From the NCBI RefSeq assembly GCF_000406165.1, contig NZ_CM001977.1:1928024-1992023 (forward strand): 64,000 nucleotides of DNA. Reading direction: 5' to 3'. Position numbers and translations under genes: made by a program. Every line of letters begins with the position of its first letter. The stretch's first letter is position 1. Source of the stretch: Dickeya zeae NCPPB 2538. Lineage in GTDB: Bacteria > Pseudomonadota > Gammaproteobacteria > Enterobacterales > Enterobacteriaceae. Below are positions 53,551-63,900 of this stretch, one piece after another. The notes beneath the pieces were generated by a model, which saw only the letters and a list, made by a program, of their open reading frames with translations, had not been told where the DNA came from and ran no database searches.

Positions 53551-56500
53551 ATGAAAGCGGTGAAGTGGTCGCAGCGAGTTATGGTGTGGTGTCTGGTGTG
53601 GCTGACCGGGCTGCAGCCGCTGTTGCCCGCGTGGGCGGCAGGGGTGACGGTGGCCTCGGGCAACACCACACTGGAGGCGGCAGGTAACGGCGTACCGGTG
53701 GTGAACATCGCCACACCGAATGCGGCCGGGCTGTCGCACAACCGCTATAACGACTTCAACGTGGATAACCGCGGACTCATCCTCAACAACGGCACCGCCC
53801 AACTGACGCCGAGTCAACTGGGCGGCCTGCTGCAGAACAACCCCAACCTGAACGGTCGCGCCGCTTCGGCCATCATCAACGAAGTGGTGTCGCCCAACCG
53901 CAGCCATCTGGCGGGCTACCTGGAGGTGGCCGGTCAGGCGGCGAATGTGATGGTGGCGAACCCGTACGGCATCACCTGTAGCGGTTGTGGCTTTATTAAC
54001 ACCCCGCGCATCACGCTGACCACCGGCACCCCGCAGTTTGACGCGGCGGGCGGGCTGAGCGGTCTGGACGTGCGCGGTGGCGACATTCTGGTCGACGGGG
54101 CGGGGCTGGACGCCAGCCGCAGCGATTATTTTGCGCTGATAGCGCGTACGGCAACCCTGCAGGCAGGGCTGAATGCACACGACGCGCAGGTGGTGCTGGG
54201 GGCGAACCGGGTGGGGACCGACGGGCGGATAACGCCGCAGGCGGGAAGCGGGGCCACGCCGGTACTGGCACTGGACACCGGGGCGCTCGGGGGCATGTAC
54301 GCCAACCGTATCAGTCTGGTATCAACGGAGCAGGGCGTCGGGGTGAACACCGCCGGGCTGAGCGCGCGTCAGGGGGACATCCAACTGTCGGCGAATGGCC
54401 GGTTGCAGGTCGGCAGCGCGATAGCGCAGGGAAACATCACGGCGCAGGGCGGCACGCTGGTGGTTGCGGGCGACCAGCAGGCACAGGGCGTGGTGGCGCT
54501 GCGGGGCGAGCAGGGCATCACGCTGGGGGCGAGCCGCACACAGGCCGGACAGGGGCTGACGCTGTCGAGTGACGGGCGCATCAGCGCCGACCGCGCCCGG
54601 CTGAGCGCGGGCGTGAGTGACAGCGGCACGGTACAGCCGGGGTATGGCCTGACGCTGTCGGGCACGGAGTTGGCGCTGGGGCAAAGCCAACTGGCGGGTG
54701 ACCGGCTCAGCCTGACCAGTACGGGCGCGGTGAGCCAGTTGTCGGGTGGTGCCTGGCAGGCGGGTAGTGGCCTGACGCTGAAAGGCGACGCGCTATCACT
54801 GGATGGCGATGCAGGCGCGCAGACGCTGATGGTCAGTGGCGGCAGCCTGAGCGGCGCGGGGCGCTGGCAGTCGACGGGTGACCTGTCGCTGGGCGGACTG
54901 ACCACGGCGCAATGGGACGGTACCCTGCTGGCCGGTGGCACGCTGTCGCTGGATTCGGCCAGCCTGAGCAACCGGGGCACCCTGGCGGGCGGGCAGGTCC
55001 AACTGACGACGCCGGTGCTGGACAACCGGGGGACGGTGAGCGGGCGTCAGGTCAGGTTGCAGGCGGGGCAACTCGGCAACAGCGGGACATTGTCGGCGGA
55101 CGAGGGGCTGTCGATACAGGCACAGACCGGGCTGGATAACAGCGGCTCATTGCTGTCAGGCGGTGGCCTGACGATAGCCGCCGGGCAGACGGTCAACCGG
55201 GGCGTGCTGTCGGGTGGTGCGGTGACGCTGAGCGGTGATTCGCTGTGGAACGGCGGGGTACTGCAGGGGCGGCAGTCGCTCGGGGTGAATGCCCTGACCG
55301 GGTTCAGCCAGACGGCAGACGGCGCGCTGACCAGCGGTGGGACGGTCACGCTATCATCGGGTACGGTAGACACGGCCGGTGCGTTATCGGCGCAGGGGCT
55401 GCAACTGCACACCGGGTTGTGGCGCAATCAGGGCACAGTGAACCTGGGCGGCGACGGGCAACTGACGCTGGATGCACTGGATAACAGCGGCCTCCTGCTG
55501 TCGTCCGGTGCCTGGGACATCACGGGCGGGCGGCTGGGTAACCGTGGCAGTCTCGGGGGCACGCGGCTGTCGGTGACGGCGGACAGTCTGGATAACAGCG
55601 GCACGCTGTTAGGCGCACAGGCGCTGACGGTAGCGGCCGGGCAGCAACAAAACAGTGGTCTGCTCAACACCGACGGGCTGATGACGCTGTCGGGCACAAC
55701 GCTGGATAACAGTGGCACGGTAAAAGCGCAGGGTGGCCTGTCAGCCGCCTTTGACGGCCGTATCGACAACCGGGCGAACGGCCAACTGCTGAGTGCGGGA
55801 CGCGGGGAGATAACCACCGGTGTGCTCAGCAACCAGGGGGTGTGGCAGGCAGACAATCTGGCGCTGACGTCAGGCGCGCTGGACAACGGCGGGCGCATTC
55901 TGGGGGTCAATAACGGTACACTGCAACTGAGCGGCGCGTATACCGGGTTTACCGGGAGCGAGCTGACCAGCGGTGGAACGTTGCAACTGCAGGCTGACCG
56001 TCTGGACAGTGCCGGGTTAATCAGTGGTACGGAGACCACCGTCAAGGTCGGGACGCTGCAAAACGGTGGTGTACTGCAAGGGTATAACGGGCTGACGCTG
56101 AACGCGATCCAACTCGATAACAGCGGGACGACGCAGGCGCGGCAACTGGACATCACCACCGATGGTCAACTGACGAACCGGGGCACGTTGTTGGGGCTGA
56201 CGGGCCTGACACTCCAGTCGGCTGGCCTGAACAATGTCAGCGGGGCGCGGCTGTACAGCGCGGGGAACCTGCAACTGCGTACCGGCACGTTAACGCAGGA
56301 AGGGGAACTGGCGGCGCTGGGAAACCTGAAGGCGGATATCGGCGGCCCTTTCACTCTGACTCATACCCTGGCGGCAGGCGACCAACTGACGCTGAACGTC
56401 ACGGGTGACCTGCTGCAGGCGGGGATGTTGCAGGGCAACGGCGTGACGGTAAGCAGCACCGGCACGCTGACACAGCAAGGGCGCATCGTCGCGGGCACTG

Positions 56501-59500
56501 GCACCAGCACATTGTCGGCGGCAGCCATCAACCAGACGGCGAGCGGCAGTATTCAGGGCGGCGGGCCGCTGAGTCTGCTGGCGGGTGGCACCATCACCAA
56601 CCGGGGCTTTGTCGGCACCGCGGCGGACCTGCTGCTACAGGCGGGCGGGCTGATAGACAACAGCAGCCTGCTGTACGGCGGTGGCAATCTGCAACTGCTG
56701 TCGGATGCCCTGGTCAACCGGTTCGGCAACATTCTGGCGGGGAACAGCCTGTGGATACAGCGTGACGCGGCGGGCAACGCCAGCAGCAGCGTACTGAACA
56801 GCTCAGGCACCATCGAAACACAGCGCGGGGATATCACGGTGCGCACCGGCACGCTGACCAACCAGCGCGAAGGGCTGACGGTGAGCGAAAGCAGCCGCTC
56901 AGTGGCGGATATGCCGTCATGGGCGGGTGGGAATGAGGTAATCATCCCAGAAAGTTGGTTCAATACGGGAGAGCTAGGGATTGGTGAGTATATTTACGAG
57001 CGTGGATGTCAAAAAAACGACTGTCCGGGAAAAACATTTTATATTTTTGTCCCTAAGAAAGAATCTACTCTTCAGAAAGTTGTTTTGTCTGATAAAACGA
57101 TATCGGTAAACCCACAAGGCGATGTCGCTAGAATTAATGCTGCTTCTAATGTTTATTTAAATGCCAATGCCTTATTGAATGACGCTTCTTTGATTTATGC
57201 GCAGAATAATTTATTTCTGACAGGTGATGTCCTGAGTAATAAGTCATACCAATCTGGCACATTAAGGCAATATCTTAATTATCAATATGAGGGTGCTGAT
57301 TTCTGGTTGACAGGAGGGATCCAGAGAACCATTTATACATTGGCAAAAGAAGATCAAAGCATCTACATAAAAGCGAGTCATAATACCAGAAGTGACGACG
57401 GTATTGGGTATGATTACGTAATATTTCATGACTCAAATAATCGTGATGGGGGATGGACTGAGACTCTTAGTATAACTAATAGCGCTTTAAAATTTATTTT
57501 GACTGGTGAACCAGTCATCGAGTTAATTAACGGCCAGTCCTACAACGCCACCATTCAGGCGGGCGGCGCAATAACCGCCAATTTCGCGCAGAACATCAGT
57601 AACACCGGTTTACAGCCGGGCAGCGGTGGCTTTATGCCAGCGATAGCCACGCCAACGCTGAGCACCGCCAATGGGGCGGGCAGCCAGAATACCCCAGCGT
57701 CACCGTCATTGGTGGCAGGGCGAGACCCCTTATCGCTGGCCGGAAATAGTGATCCGTCACTGAACGCTTTGCAGACGGCGCTGGCCCAGTTGGCCGGCCC
57801 GTCGCTAAACGACTACCCGTTACCCACCAGTCAGAACGGGCTGTTTGTTGCCGACACCAGCGGCAACGGTCGTTACCTGATACGCAGCAACCCCCGGCTG
57901 AGCCAGCTTGGTCAGGTCGACAACAGCCTGTTTGGCGACCTGCGCGGGCTGCTGGGGCAGACTCCGGGCACCCGCGTGCCGGTGGAGACCAGCCCGACGC
58001 TGACCGACCCGACGCAGTTCCTCGGTTCCTCCTACCTGTTGGGCAAGCTGAATCTGGACGCGGAGCACGACTACCGTTTTCTGGGCGATGCGGCGTTTGA
58101 CACCCGTTACATCAGCAACGCGGTGCTGAGCCAGACCGGGCAGCGTTACCTCAATGGCGTGGGGTCGGACCTGGCGCAGATGCAGACGTTGATGGATAAC
58201 GCGGCGGCGGAGAAAAACCGGCTGAACCTGCAACTGGGGGTGAGCCTCAGTCCGGAACAGGTGGCGGGGCTGAGCCACAGCATCGTGTGGTGGGAAAACA
58301 TTACCGTCGACGGGCAAACCGTGCTGGCACCGAAGCTGTATCTGGCGCAGGCGGATAAAACCAACCTGTCAGGCAGCCGCATCGTGGCGAACAGCGTCAG
58401 CCTGAGCGCGGGCGGGGATATCGACAACCGTGGCAGCACGGTGACGGCGCTGAATGCGCTGACTGTCACCAGCGGGGGGCAGGTCACCAACAGCGAGGGC
58501 GGGCTGCTGAACGCGGGGGACGCGCTCAATCTGGTGGCGCTGGGTAACCTGACCAACAGCAGTGCCACCATTCAGGGCAATACGGTGACGCTGGCCAGCG
58601 TCAACGGGGATATCGTCAACACCACGACCACCAACCAGTGGCACACACAAGCGAGGGACGGCCGGGGCAGCGGGTCGCTGACACGTACCGATATCGGCCA
58701 GACCGGGCTGATCACCGCACAGGGCGGGCTGACGTTACAGGCAGGGCACGATATCGCCCTGAACGGGGCGCAACTGAGCGCGGGTGGGCCGCTGGCGCTG
58801 GCGGCAGGCAACGACATCCAGCTGAATGCGCTGGGCACGGTGACGGAGACGGTGCGTCAGGACGGGCGAGCCACGACACAGCGTCGGCAGCAGGGGCTGG
58901 TGCAGAGCACACTCGCCAGCGGGGGCGACCTGAGCCTGAATGCCGGGCGTGACCTGAATGGCACGGCGGCGCAGTTGAGCGCGACGGGCACCATGGAGCT
59001 GTCGGCGGGGCGGGACCTGACCCTGCTGTCCGCTGAGCAGGAGCAGTTCAGCTCGAACGCGTGGAAGCGCCATCTGGACTGGCAGCAGACGGTGACGCAG
59101 CAGGGCACGGTACTGAACGCGGGTGACGGGCTGAGCCTGCGGGCCGGGCGGGATCTGACGCTGCAAGGGGCGCAGGCGGAAACGCGTGGCGCACTGACGG
59201 CACAGGCCGGCCGCGACCTGAACCTGCTGTCGGCGACGGAAAGTCAGCACGACTTTTTTGAAGAAACCACGGTGAAGAAAGGTTTCCTGTCGAAAACGAC
59301 GACGCATACGGTTCGGGAATCAGCACAGACCACGGAGAAAGGCACGCTGTTGTCAGCAGGCAGTGTGGCGCTGACGGCGGGACATGATATTACGCTTCAG
59401 GCATCAGCGGTTGCTGCCGACAAGTCTGCCTCGTTGAGCGCCGGTAACGATGTCAATCTGGTCGCCGGTATTGAAGAACAATGGCGTCATGAGGAGCAGA

Positions 59501-62500
59501 CTAAAAAGAAATCCGGCCTGATGAGCGGCGGAGGTCTGGGGTTCACCATCGGCTCGCAATCCACCAAGGCCGGGTATGACGGGGCAGAAACCCGGCAAAG
59601 TGCTGCACGCAGCGTTGTCGGCGCATCCGATGGCAATGTGGCGATTCAGGCTGGGAGAAATGTCGCTGTGATTGGCAGTGATGTCATTGCTGGCAGTCAT
59701 ACGCCGTCACATGAGACTGGAAACATCAGTGTCATTGCCGAAAATATTGCCATCACCCCAGGAATCGATACCCGCGATATCACTACCCGGTTTGAAGCGA
59801 AGAGTAGCGGGATAGGCATTGCCCTGAAAGGTACTCCGTTCGACAACTATCAAAATTTGCGTGATATCGCCAGTGTTAACGGCGTCACCCAGAAAGCTCG
59901 CTTGTTTGCCGGTGAACTGGCCGCGATGGCATTTGATGTGCCGCAACTGGCTATCTCTGTCGGACGACAGGTAAGCCAGTCTGTACAGCATACCCAGGGG
60001 GTATATAACAGCGGCAGTGCGCTGACTGCGGCAGGCGATATCCAGTTACGTGCTGTAGGTAATGGTCAACAAGATGCGGCAGGTAAGGCACTGAGCGGCG
60101 ATATTGTGGCTTCGGGCAGTGCGATACATGCCGGTGGCGATGTTCTGCTCGATGCCGCGCGTAACATCGTGTTGCAGAGCGCCAGCGATACCGAGCAAAC
60201 CGAACAGCAGTCTTCCAATAGTGGGGCGTCGTTCAGTCTGGCCTCACCGGGTATCAGTGCGGCGATTCGTCAGGTTGGTGGCGGGCCTAATCATGGTGTC
60301 GGGATGGTGCCATTCGCCAGCGATCGCGCCAATGAAAGGCAGTCCGGGAATACGCTGGCTCAGACAGCCAGCACGATCAGCGGTCAGTCTGTGACACTGA
60401 ATAGCCAGACAGGCGATATCCGTGTCACGGGCAGTGCGATAAGCGCGGTGCAGGATATTTTGCTACAGGCAAACCGGGGCGATGTGGTGATTACCCCTGG
60501 GCAAAATCACGTGTTTAATGAAACCAACGGTAGCCGACACGTGATTGGCGATCTGGGTGGCGATGGGTACAGCGGAACGGTGGGATGGCGATCAAACACC
60601 TATCATTCGCTGGATGACGTCAGCCAGCAGAGTGGCCTGAGGAGCCTCATCCAGAGCGGTGACGGTAATGTGCGTGTGTCTGCGGGGGAAAATGTCGCGA
60701 TCGCGGGTGCCGATCTCCATGCCGGTCATTCACTACTGCTTTCCGGCCGTAATGTGATGCTTGATCCAGCAATGGACACTGAACATCGTACACGTGAACA
60801 GCAAAGCAGCCAGTACGGGGTGACAACGGCGCTGTCTGGTTATGTCGTGAGTGCGGCCCAGTCTCTTGAGAAATTGTCGCAGTCAGTGGAAGACAAACGT
60901 GACCCACGATTGAGCGCTATTTATGCTGCGCAAACTGCATTGGATTTGGCGACAAAAAGCACGACTACGCAGATAAATGGGACGGCGATAAAGGTCACGG
61001 TTAGCGCCGGTGGGGGTAGCAGCCGCAGTGCGCAGCAACAGGATAAAGTAAGCCGTGAAGGCAGCACCTTGTATGCCGGTGATGATGTACAGGTCACGGC
61101 AGCTCAGGATATTAGCGCGACAGGCGTGGATATTCGAGGGCGGAATGTTGATTTAACGGCGGGCAGGTCGCTGACGCTGACAGCGGCGCAAAGCCAGGAC
61201 AGCATGACAGGAAGCAGCAGCGGCAGCCAGTTTGGGGCAGGCGTCGGCTTTGGGCTGGGTGGTACTCAAAACGGCTTTAGCATTGAGCTGTCTGCCAGCG
61301 GGCAGAAAGGCCGCGAAGCGGGCAACAGCCAGACTCATCAGCTGTCGCATGTCAGTGCAACCGGTACGGTGAACTTGAGCAGCGGCGGTGATACGACGCT
61401 GAATGGAGCCGTGGTCTCCGGTACGCGGGTTAACGCGGATGTAGGCGGCAATCTCTACATTAGCAGTGTACAGGACCGTGCCACGTATGACAGTACCAAC
61501 ACCAGTGCGGGTGTGAATGTCAGCATTTGTGTACCACCAATTTGTGCCGGACAGACTGTGTCAGGCAATGCCAATCTGAGCCAGCAAATTCTGAATAATC
61601 GCTATGCTTCAGTGACTGAACAGAGTGGCATAAAGGCTGGTGAGGACGGGTTCGCTGTCAGGGTGAATGGGCATACCCAACTGGATGGAGCCGTACTGGC
61701 GTCTACGGCAAGTCCGGAAAAGAACCGGCTGGAAACGGGCACGCTGGGCTGGCGTGACATTGCTAATGCTTCATCTTATCAGGGCCGTGGGATAAGCATG
61801 GGTGCCTCGACGGACAGCTCGCCAGTGGGGGGATTGCTGCAAACCCAGGGCCACGCGTCAGGCACAACTCGCTCTGCGGTAGCACCGGGTACAATACTCA
61901 TCCACGATGCGTCGCAGTCGCAAGACCTCGGACAGCTCAGCCGTGATACATCGGGTACGCTGGGTTATGTGGCCGATGGATTTACGCGGCGTGAGGTGGA
62001 AGATCGGCTGGCTATCCAGAAAGAAATAACCTCGCTGGGTGTACAGGCGATGGATGCGTATGGGGCGTATAAACGGAGTGAGGCTGAAACGGCAGCACGG
62101 GAACGGCTGACCCGCGAAGGCGTCCCGGCTGGTGAACTGGAAGCACGAATAAAACTCAGCGAGGAAGTCAGACAGGCAGCGACAGATTACGCCCAGGGGA
62201 GCCTCTACTGGCAGGCCGGTACGGCGCTGACGGCAGCATTATCTGGAGGGCTGGGAGGAAACCTGCAAGGCGCGTTAAGTGGCGCAGCCGCACCGTATCT
62301 GGCGAGACTGGTTAAGGATGCGAGCGACGGTAATAAGTCGGTTCGTATAGCGTTGCACACGGTGTTGGGAGCGTTCCTTGCACGAGTTCAGGGAGGAAGT
62401 GCGACTGGCGGTGCACTTGGCGGGTTCACCGCAGCGGCGGCGAGCGGGTTGATTGCCAAGGCGCTGTACCCCGATGCGAAGCAGCTATCGCCGGAGCAAA

Positions 62501-63219
62501 AACAGCTGGTTGCCAATCTGGTGATGATAGCGGGCGCTGGCGTGGGTGGTCTGGCCGGTGGTAACCTGACTGATGCCGGAAGCGCTGCGAATACCGCGAA
62601 GAATGAGGTGGAGAATAACTCGCTGGGTTGTTTGCCGACCAGATGCATAAATAGCCCTGGTGATGACCTCATGCGCGGTGGCGGTATGGGGGGCGGCATG
62701 ATGGGTGGTGCCGCTGGTGCTGGACTTGGGGCTATCATTGCTGAAATATTTGGAGGTAATGACAAGTCGGCAGTAACCGACACCGGCGGCGATCAGATCG
62801 CAAACCAGGGGCCGACGGATACGGGGGGAGATCAATTACCTGAGCAGGGGGCAAGCCATACAGGTAGCAACAATGGACAGACTGATACTGGACCAAGTAA
62901 TACTGGTGGAAACCAGACTGTAGAACAATCGCCTAATAATACTGGTAGTACAGGTAGTCCCCTTGAATTGCCAAGCCACATGACAAGCGATGGGCATGAC
63001 AATGGGGCAGAAAAGCCATCTAATATAAAAGTTGCTGATGATAAATTCCTGAAGAACAATGGAATTGACGCTCACCAGATCAAAAAAGATTTTCTCGGTT
63101 CTAAAGCAGAAATAAAGCTTTATGATATTTATGTTGATAAAGATAATGGACAGTTGTGGATTTTTAGAAAGGGCGGGAAAGGTGAAGGTATCCCGACTGG
63201 CGAATTTATTAATAAGTAG
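53551..63219 (+). CDS. hecA: Filamentous haemagglutinin-like exoprotein HecA / contact-dependent inhibition toxin CdiA
   Basis: A 3222-residue exoprotein. An N-terminal extended signal ends in AWAAG near 33. The TPS domain follows (to about 250) with NPNLNGRAAS and NPYGITCSGCGF. FHA-1 repeats fill about 270-1120, then a non-repetitive low-GC segment (about 1130-1330) where CdiA proteins place the receptor-binding domain, and FHA-2 repeats to about 2800. A pretoxin region ends in VENN at 3020-3023. The 200-residue C-terminus has a Gly zipper, a TDTGGDQ-type repeat linker and a final ~68-residue toxin-like domain (YDIYVDKDNG; FRKGGKGEGIPTGEFI). It has dual features of an adhesin (HecA) and a CDI toxin. 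The toxin activity is unknown. Confidence 0.9.
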   Translation: MKAVKWSQRVMVWCLVWLTGLQPLLPAWAAGVTVASGNTTLEAAGNGVPVVNIATPNAAGLSHNRYNDFNVDNRGLILNNGTAQLTPSQLGGLLQNNPNLNGRAASAIINEVVSPNRSHLAGYLEVAGQAANVMVANPYGITCSGCGFINTPRITLTTGTPQFDAAGGLSGLDVRGGDILVDGAGLDASRSDYFALIARTATLQAGLNAHDAQVVLGANRVGTDGRITPQAGSGATPVLALDTGALGGMYANRISLVSTEQGVGVNTAGLSARQGDIQLSANGRLQVGSAIAQGNITAQGGTLVVAGDQQAQGVVALRGEQGITLGASRTQAGQGLTLSSDGRISADRARLSAGVSDSGTVQPGYGLTLSGTELALGQSQLAGDRLSLTSTGAVSQLSGGAWQAGSGLTLKGDALSLDGDAGAQTLMVSGGSLSGAGRWQSTGDLSLGGLTTAQWDGTLLAGGTLSLDSASLSNRGTLAGGQVQLTTPVLDNRGTVSGRQVRLQAGQLGNSGTLSADEGLSIQAQTGLDNSGSLLSGGGLTIAAGQTVNRGVLSGGAVTLSGDSLWNGGVLQGRQSLGVNALTGFSQTADGALTSGGTVTLSSGTVDTAGALSAQGLQLHTGLWRNQGTVNLGGDGQLTLDALDNSGLLLSSGAWDITGGRLGNRGSLGGTRLSVTADSLDNSGTLLGAQALTVAAGQQQNSGLLNTDGLMTLSGTTLDNSGTVKAQGGLSAAFDGRIDNRANGQLLSAGRGEITTGVLSNQGVWQADNLALTSGALDNGGRILGVNNGTLQLSGAYTGFTGSELTSGGTLQLQADRLDSAGLISGTETTVKVGTLQNGGVLQGYNGLTLNAIQLDNSGTTQARQLDITTDGQLTNRGTLLGLTGLTLQSAGLNNVSGARLYSAGNLQLRTGTLTQEGELAALGNLKADIGGPFTLTHTLAAGDQLTLNVTGDLLQAGMLQGNGVTVSSTGTLTQQGRIVAGTGTSTLSAAAINQTASGSIQGGGPLSLLAGGTITNRGFVGTAADLLLQAGGLIDNSSLLYGGGNLQLLSDALVNRFGNILAGNSLWIQRDAAGNASSSVLNSSGTIETQRGDITVRTGTLTNQREGLTVSESSRSVADMPSWAGGNEVIIPESWFNTGELGIGEYIYERGCQKNDCPGKTFYIFVPKKESTLQKVVLSDKTISVNPQGDVARINAASNVYLNANALLNDASLIYAQNNLFLTGDVLSNKSYQSGTLRQYLNYQYEGADFWLTGGIQRTIYTLAKEDQSIYIKASHNTRSDDGIGYDYVIFHDSNNRDGGWTETLSITNSALKFILTGEPVIELINGQSYNATIQAGGAITANFAQNISNTGLQPGSGGFMPAIATPTLSTANGAGSQNTPASPSLVAGRDPLSLAGNSDPSLNALQTALAQLAGPSLNDYPLPTSQNGLFVADTSGNGRYLIRSNPRLSQLGQVDNSLFGDLRGLLGQTPGTRVPVETSPTLTDPTQFLGSSYLLGKLNLDAEHDYRFLGDAAFDTRYISNAVLSQTGQRYLNGVGSDLAQMQTLMDNAAAEKNRLNLQLGVSLSPEQVAGLSHSIVWWENITVDGQTVLAPKLYLAQADKTNLSGSRIVANSVSLSAGGDIDNRGSTVTALNALTVTSGGQVTNSEGGLLNAGDALNLVALGNLTNSSATIQGNTVTLASVNGDIVNTTTTNQWHTQARDGRGSGSLTRTDIGQTGLITAQGGLTLQAGHDIALNGAQLSAGGPLALAAGNDIQLNALGTVTETVRQDGRATTQRRQQGLVQSTLASGGDLSLNAGRDLNGTAAQLSATGTMELSAGRDLTLLSAEQEQFSSNAWKRHLDWQQTVTQQGTVLNAGDGLSLRAGRDLTLQGAQAETRGALTAQAGRDLNLLSATESQHDFFEETTVKKGFLSKTTTHTVRESAQTTEKGTLLSAGSVALTAGHDITLQASAVAADKSASLSAGNDVNLVAGIEEQWRHEEQTKKKSGLMSGGGLGFTIGSQSTKAGYDGAETRQSAARSVVGASDGNVAIQAGRNVAVIGSDVIAGSHTPSHETGNISVIAENIAITPGIDTRDITTRFEAKSSGIGIALKGTPFDNYQNLRDIASVNGVTQKARLFAGELAAMAFDVPQLAISVGRQVSQSVQHTQGVYNSGSALTAAGDIQLRAVGNGQQDAAGKALSGDIVASGSAIHAGGDVLLDAARNIVLQSASDTEQTEQQSSNSGASFSLASPGISAAIRQVGGGPNHGVGMVPFASDRANERQSGNTLAQTASTISGQSVTLNSQTGDIRVTGSAISAVQDILLQANRGDVVITPGQNHVFNETNGSRHVIGDLGGDGYSGTVGWRSNTYHSLDDVSQQSGLRSLIQSGDGNVRVSAGENVAIAGADLHAGHSLLLSGRNVMLDPAMDTEHRTREQQSSQYGVTTALSGYVVSAAQSLEKLSQSVEDKRDPRLSAIYAAQTALDLATKSTTTQINGTAIKVTVSAGGGSSRSAQQQDKVSREGSTLYAGDDVQVTAAQDISATGVDIRGRNVDLTAGRSLTLTAAQSQDSMTGSSSGSQFGAGVGFGLGGTQNGFSIELSASGQKGREAGNSQTHQLSHVSATGTVNLSSGGDTTLNGAVVSGTRVNADVGGNLYISSVQDRATYDSTNTSAGVNVSICVPPICAGQTVSGNANLSQQILNNRYASVTEQSGIKAGEDGFAVRVNGHTQLDGAVLASTASPEKNRLETGTLGWRDIANASSYQGRGISMGASTDSSPVGGLLQTQGHASGTTRSAVAPGTILIHDASQSQDLGQLSRDTSGTLGYVADGFTRREVEDRLAIQKEITSLGVQAMDAYGAYKRSEAETAARERLTREGVPAGELEARIKLSEEVRQAATDYAQGSLYWQAGTALTAALSGGLGGNLQGALSGAAAPYLARLVKDASDGNKSVRIALHTVLGAFLARVQGGSATGGALGGFTAAAASGLIAKALYPDAKQLSPEQKQLVANLVMIAGAGVGGLAGGNLTDAGSAANTAKNEVENNSLGCLPTRCINSPGDDLMRGGGMGGGMMGGAAGAGLGAIIAEIFGGNDKSAVTDTGGDQIANQGPTDTGGDQLPEQGASHTGSNNGQTDTGPSNTGGNQTVEQSPNNTGSTGSPLELPSHMTSDGHDNGAEKPSNIKVADDKFLKNNGIDAHQIKKDFLGSKAEIKLYDIYVDKDNGQLWIFRKGGKGEGIPTGEFINK

Positions 63220-63228
63220 GGCAGTTAT

Positions 63229-63633
63229 ATGGATAAGACAACAGTAAAAGCAGAGTTTTCCATTTGTGGAGATGTCTTTGAACCCAATGAGATAACTGCA
63301 TTACTACAGATAGAGCCTATGGAGGTTCATCGAAAAGGTATTATTAGTGGGACGAGGAAAAGGCCAAGCTCGGAGAATAGTTGGTCAATTTGTACAGAGA
63401 AGGAAGAGTCCTATGATGTGGATGAGCAAACAAGGAAATTGCTGTCTTTATTAAAGTGTAAAATTTCTTCTTTGCAAGAAATAAAAGAGAGATATGATGT
63501 TGCATTCATATTTTCTCTTTTAATAGAAGTAGAAAATGGGGAGAAGCCAGCTATATATTGGTCAGCAGAGACAAACCGTTTTTTGGGTTGTATCGGGGCC
63601 GAAAGTTCTATTGATTTATATATTTATAGCTAA
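63229..63633 (+). CDS. Probable CdiI immunity protein, DUF4279-like
   Basis: A 134-residue cytosolic protein starting 9 bases after hecA/cdiA ends. The segment FSICGDVFEPNEITALLQIE and the following RKG pattern resemble DUF4279 proteins, many of which occur as immunity partners in polymorphic toxin systems. Its DNA is much richer in A and T than hecA, as for the last part of cdiA-CT, consistent with modular exchange of toxin-immunity pairs. It should neutralise the C-terminal toxin. Confidence 0.8.
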   Translation: MDKTTVKAEFSICGDVFEPNEITALLQIEPMEVHRKGIISGTRKRPSSENSWSICTEKEESYDVDEQTRKLLSLLKCKISSLQEIKERYDVAFIFSLLIEVENGEKPAIYWSAETNRFLGCIGAESSIDLYIYS

Positions 63634-63654
63634 ATTTAATACAAATTAGCGAAA

Positions 63655-63690
63655 TAAAAATCCCAGTTCTTAACAGGCCGGGATTTTTTA
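63655..63690. terminator. Terminator after the immunity gene
   Basis: AAATCCC and GGGATTT bracket a short region and are followed by TTTTTTA. It lies about 20 bases past the immunity stop. Confidence 0.75.
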
Positions 63691-63867
63691 TCTGCTTGTC
63701 AGCCCCTTAGCTCCACCGCAATCCCCGCCATCCTTGGGTCTGATTGGCGGGAGGGCCTGAAAATACTTCAGCACCCGGACAGGAAATGTTTTGTGGCCAC
63801 CGCCAGTGGGCCGTGTCCCCAAAACCACCCGGTCAGGGCCATGCCCCGACACCCCAGCCATAAAACA

Positions 63868-63891
63868 AAAAACCCCGGCGCGGGCCGGGGT
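63868..63891 (-). terminator. Minus-strand Rho-independent terminator
   Basis: ACCCCGGC / GCCGGGGT with a 4-base loop, followed on the minus strand by TTTTTTG. It fits termination of a gene transcribed leftward from beyond the right edge. Confidence 0.8.
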
Positions 63892-63900
63892 GAGGTGTGA

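Larger units (their letters stand above)
63634..63900. other. Non-coding region with two terminators
   Basis: Besides the two terminators, the stretch 63700-63860 is GC-rich and contains no gene-like open frame; the minus-strand frame at 63768-63965 is Pro/Ser-rich and has no conserved feature. Confidence 0.4.

Noticed and set aside
54900..56300. Repetitive DNA that could suggest a CRISPR array or satellite
   Set aside because: The repeats are degenerate FHA-1 protein repeats (LDNSGTL-type) in frame, without constant spacers.
53545..62800. Many long open frames on the minus strand of hecA
   Set aside because: They are shadow frames caused by the GC-rich repetitive coding strand and show Arg/Pro/Ser-biased composition without motifs.
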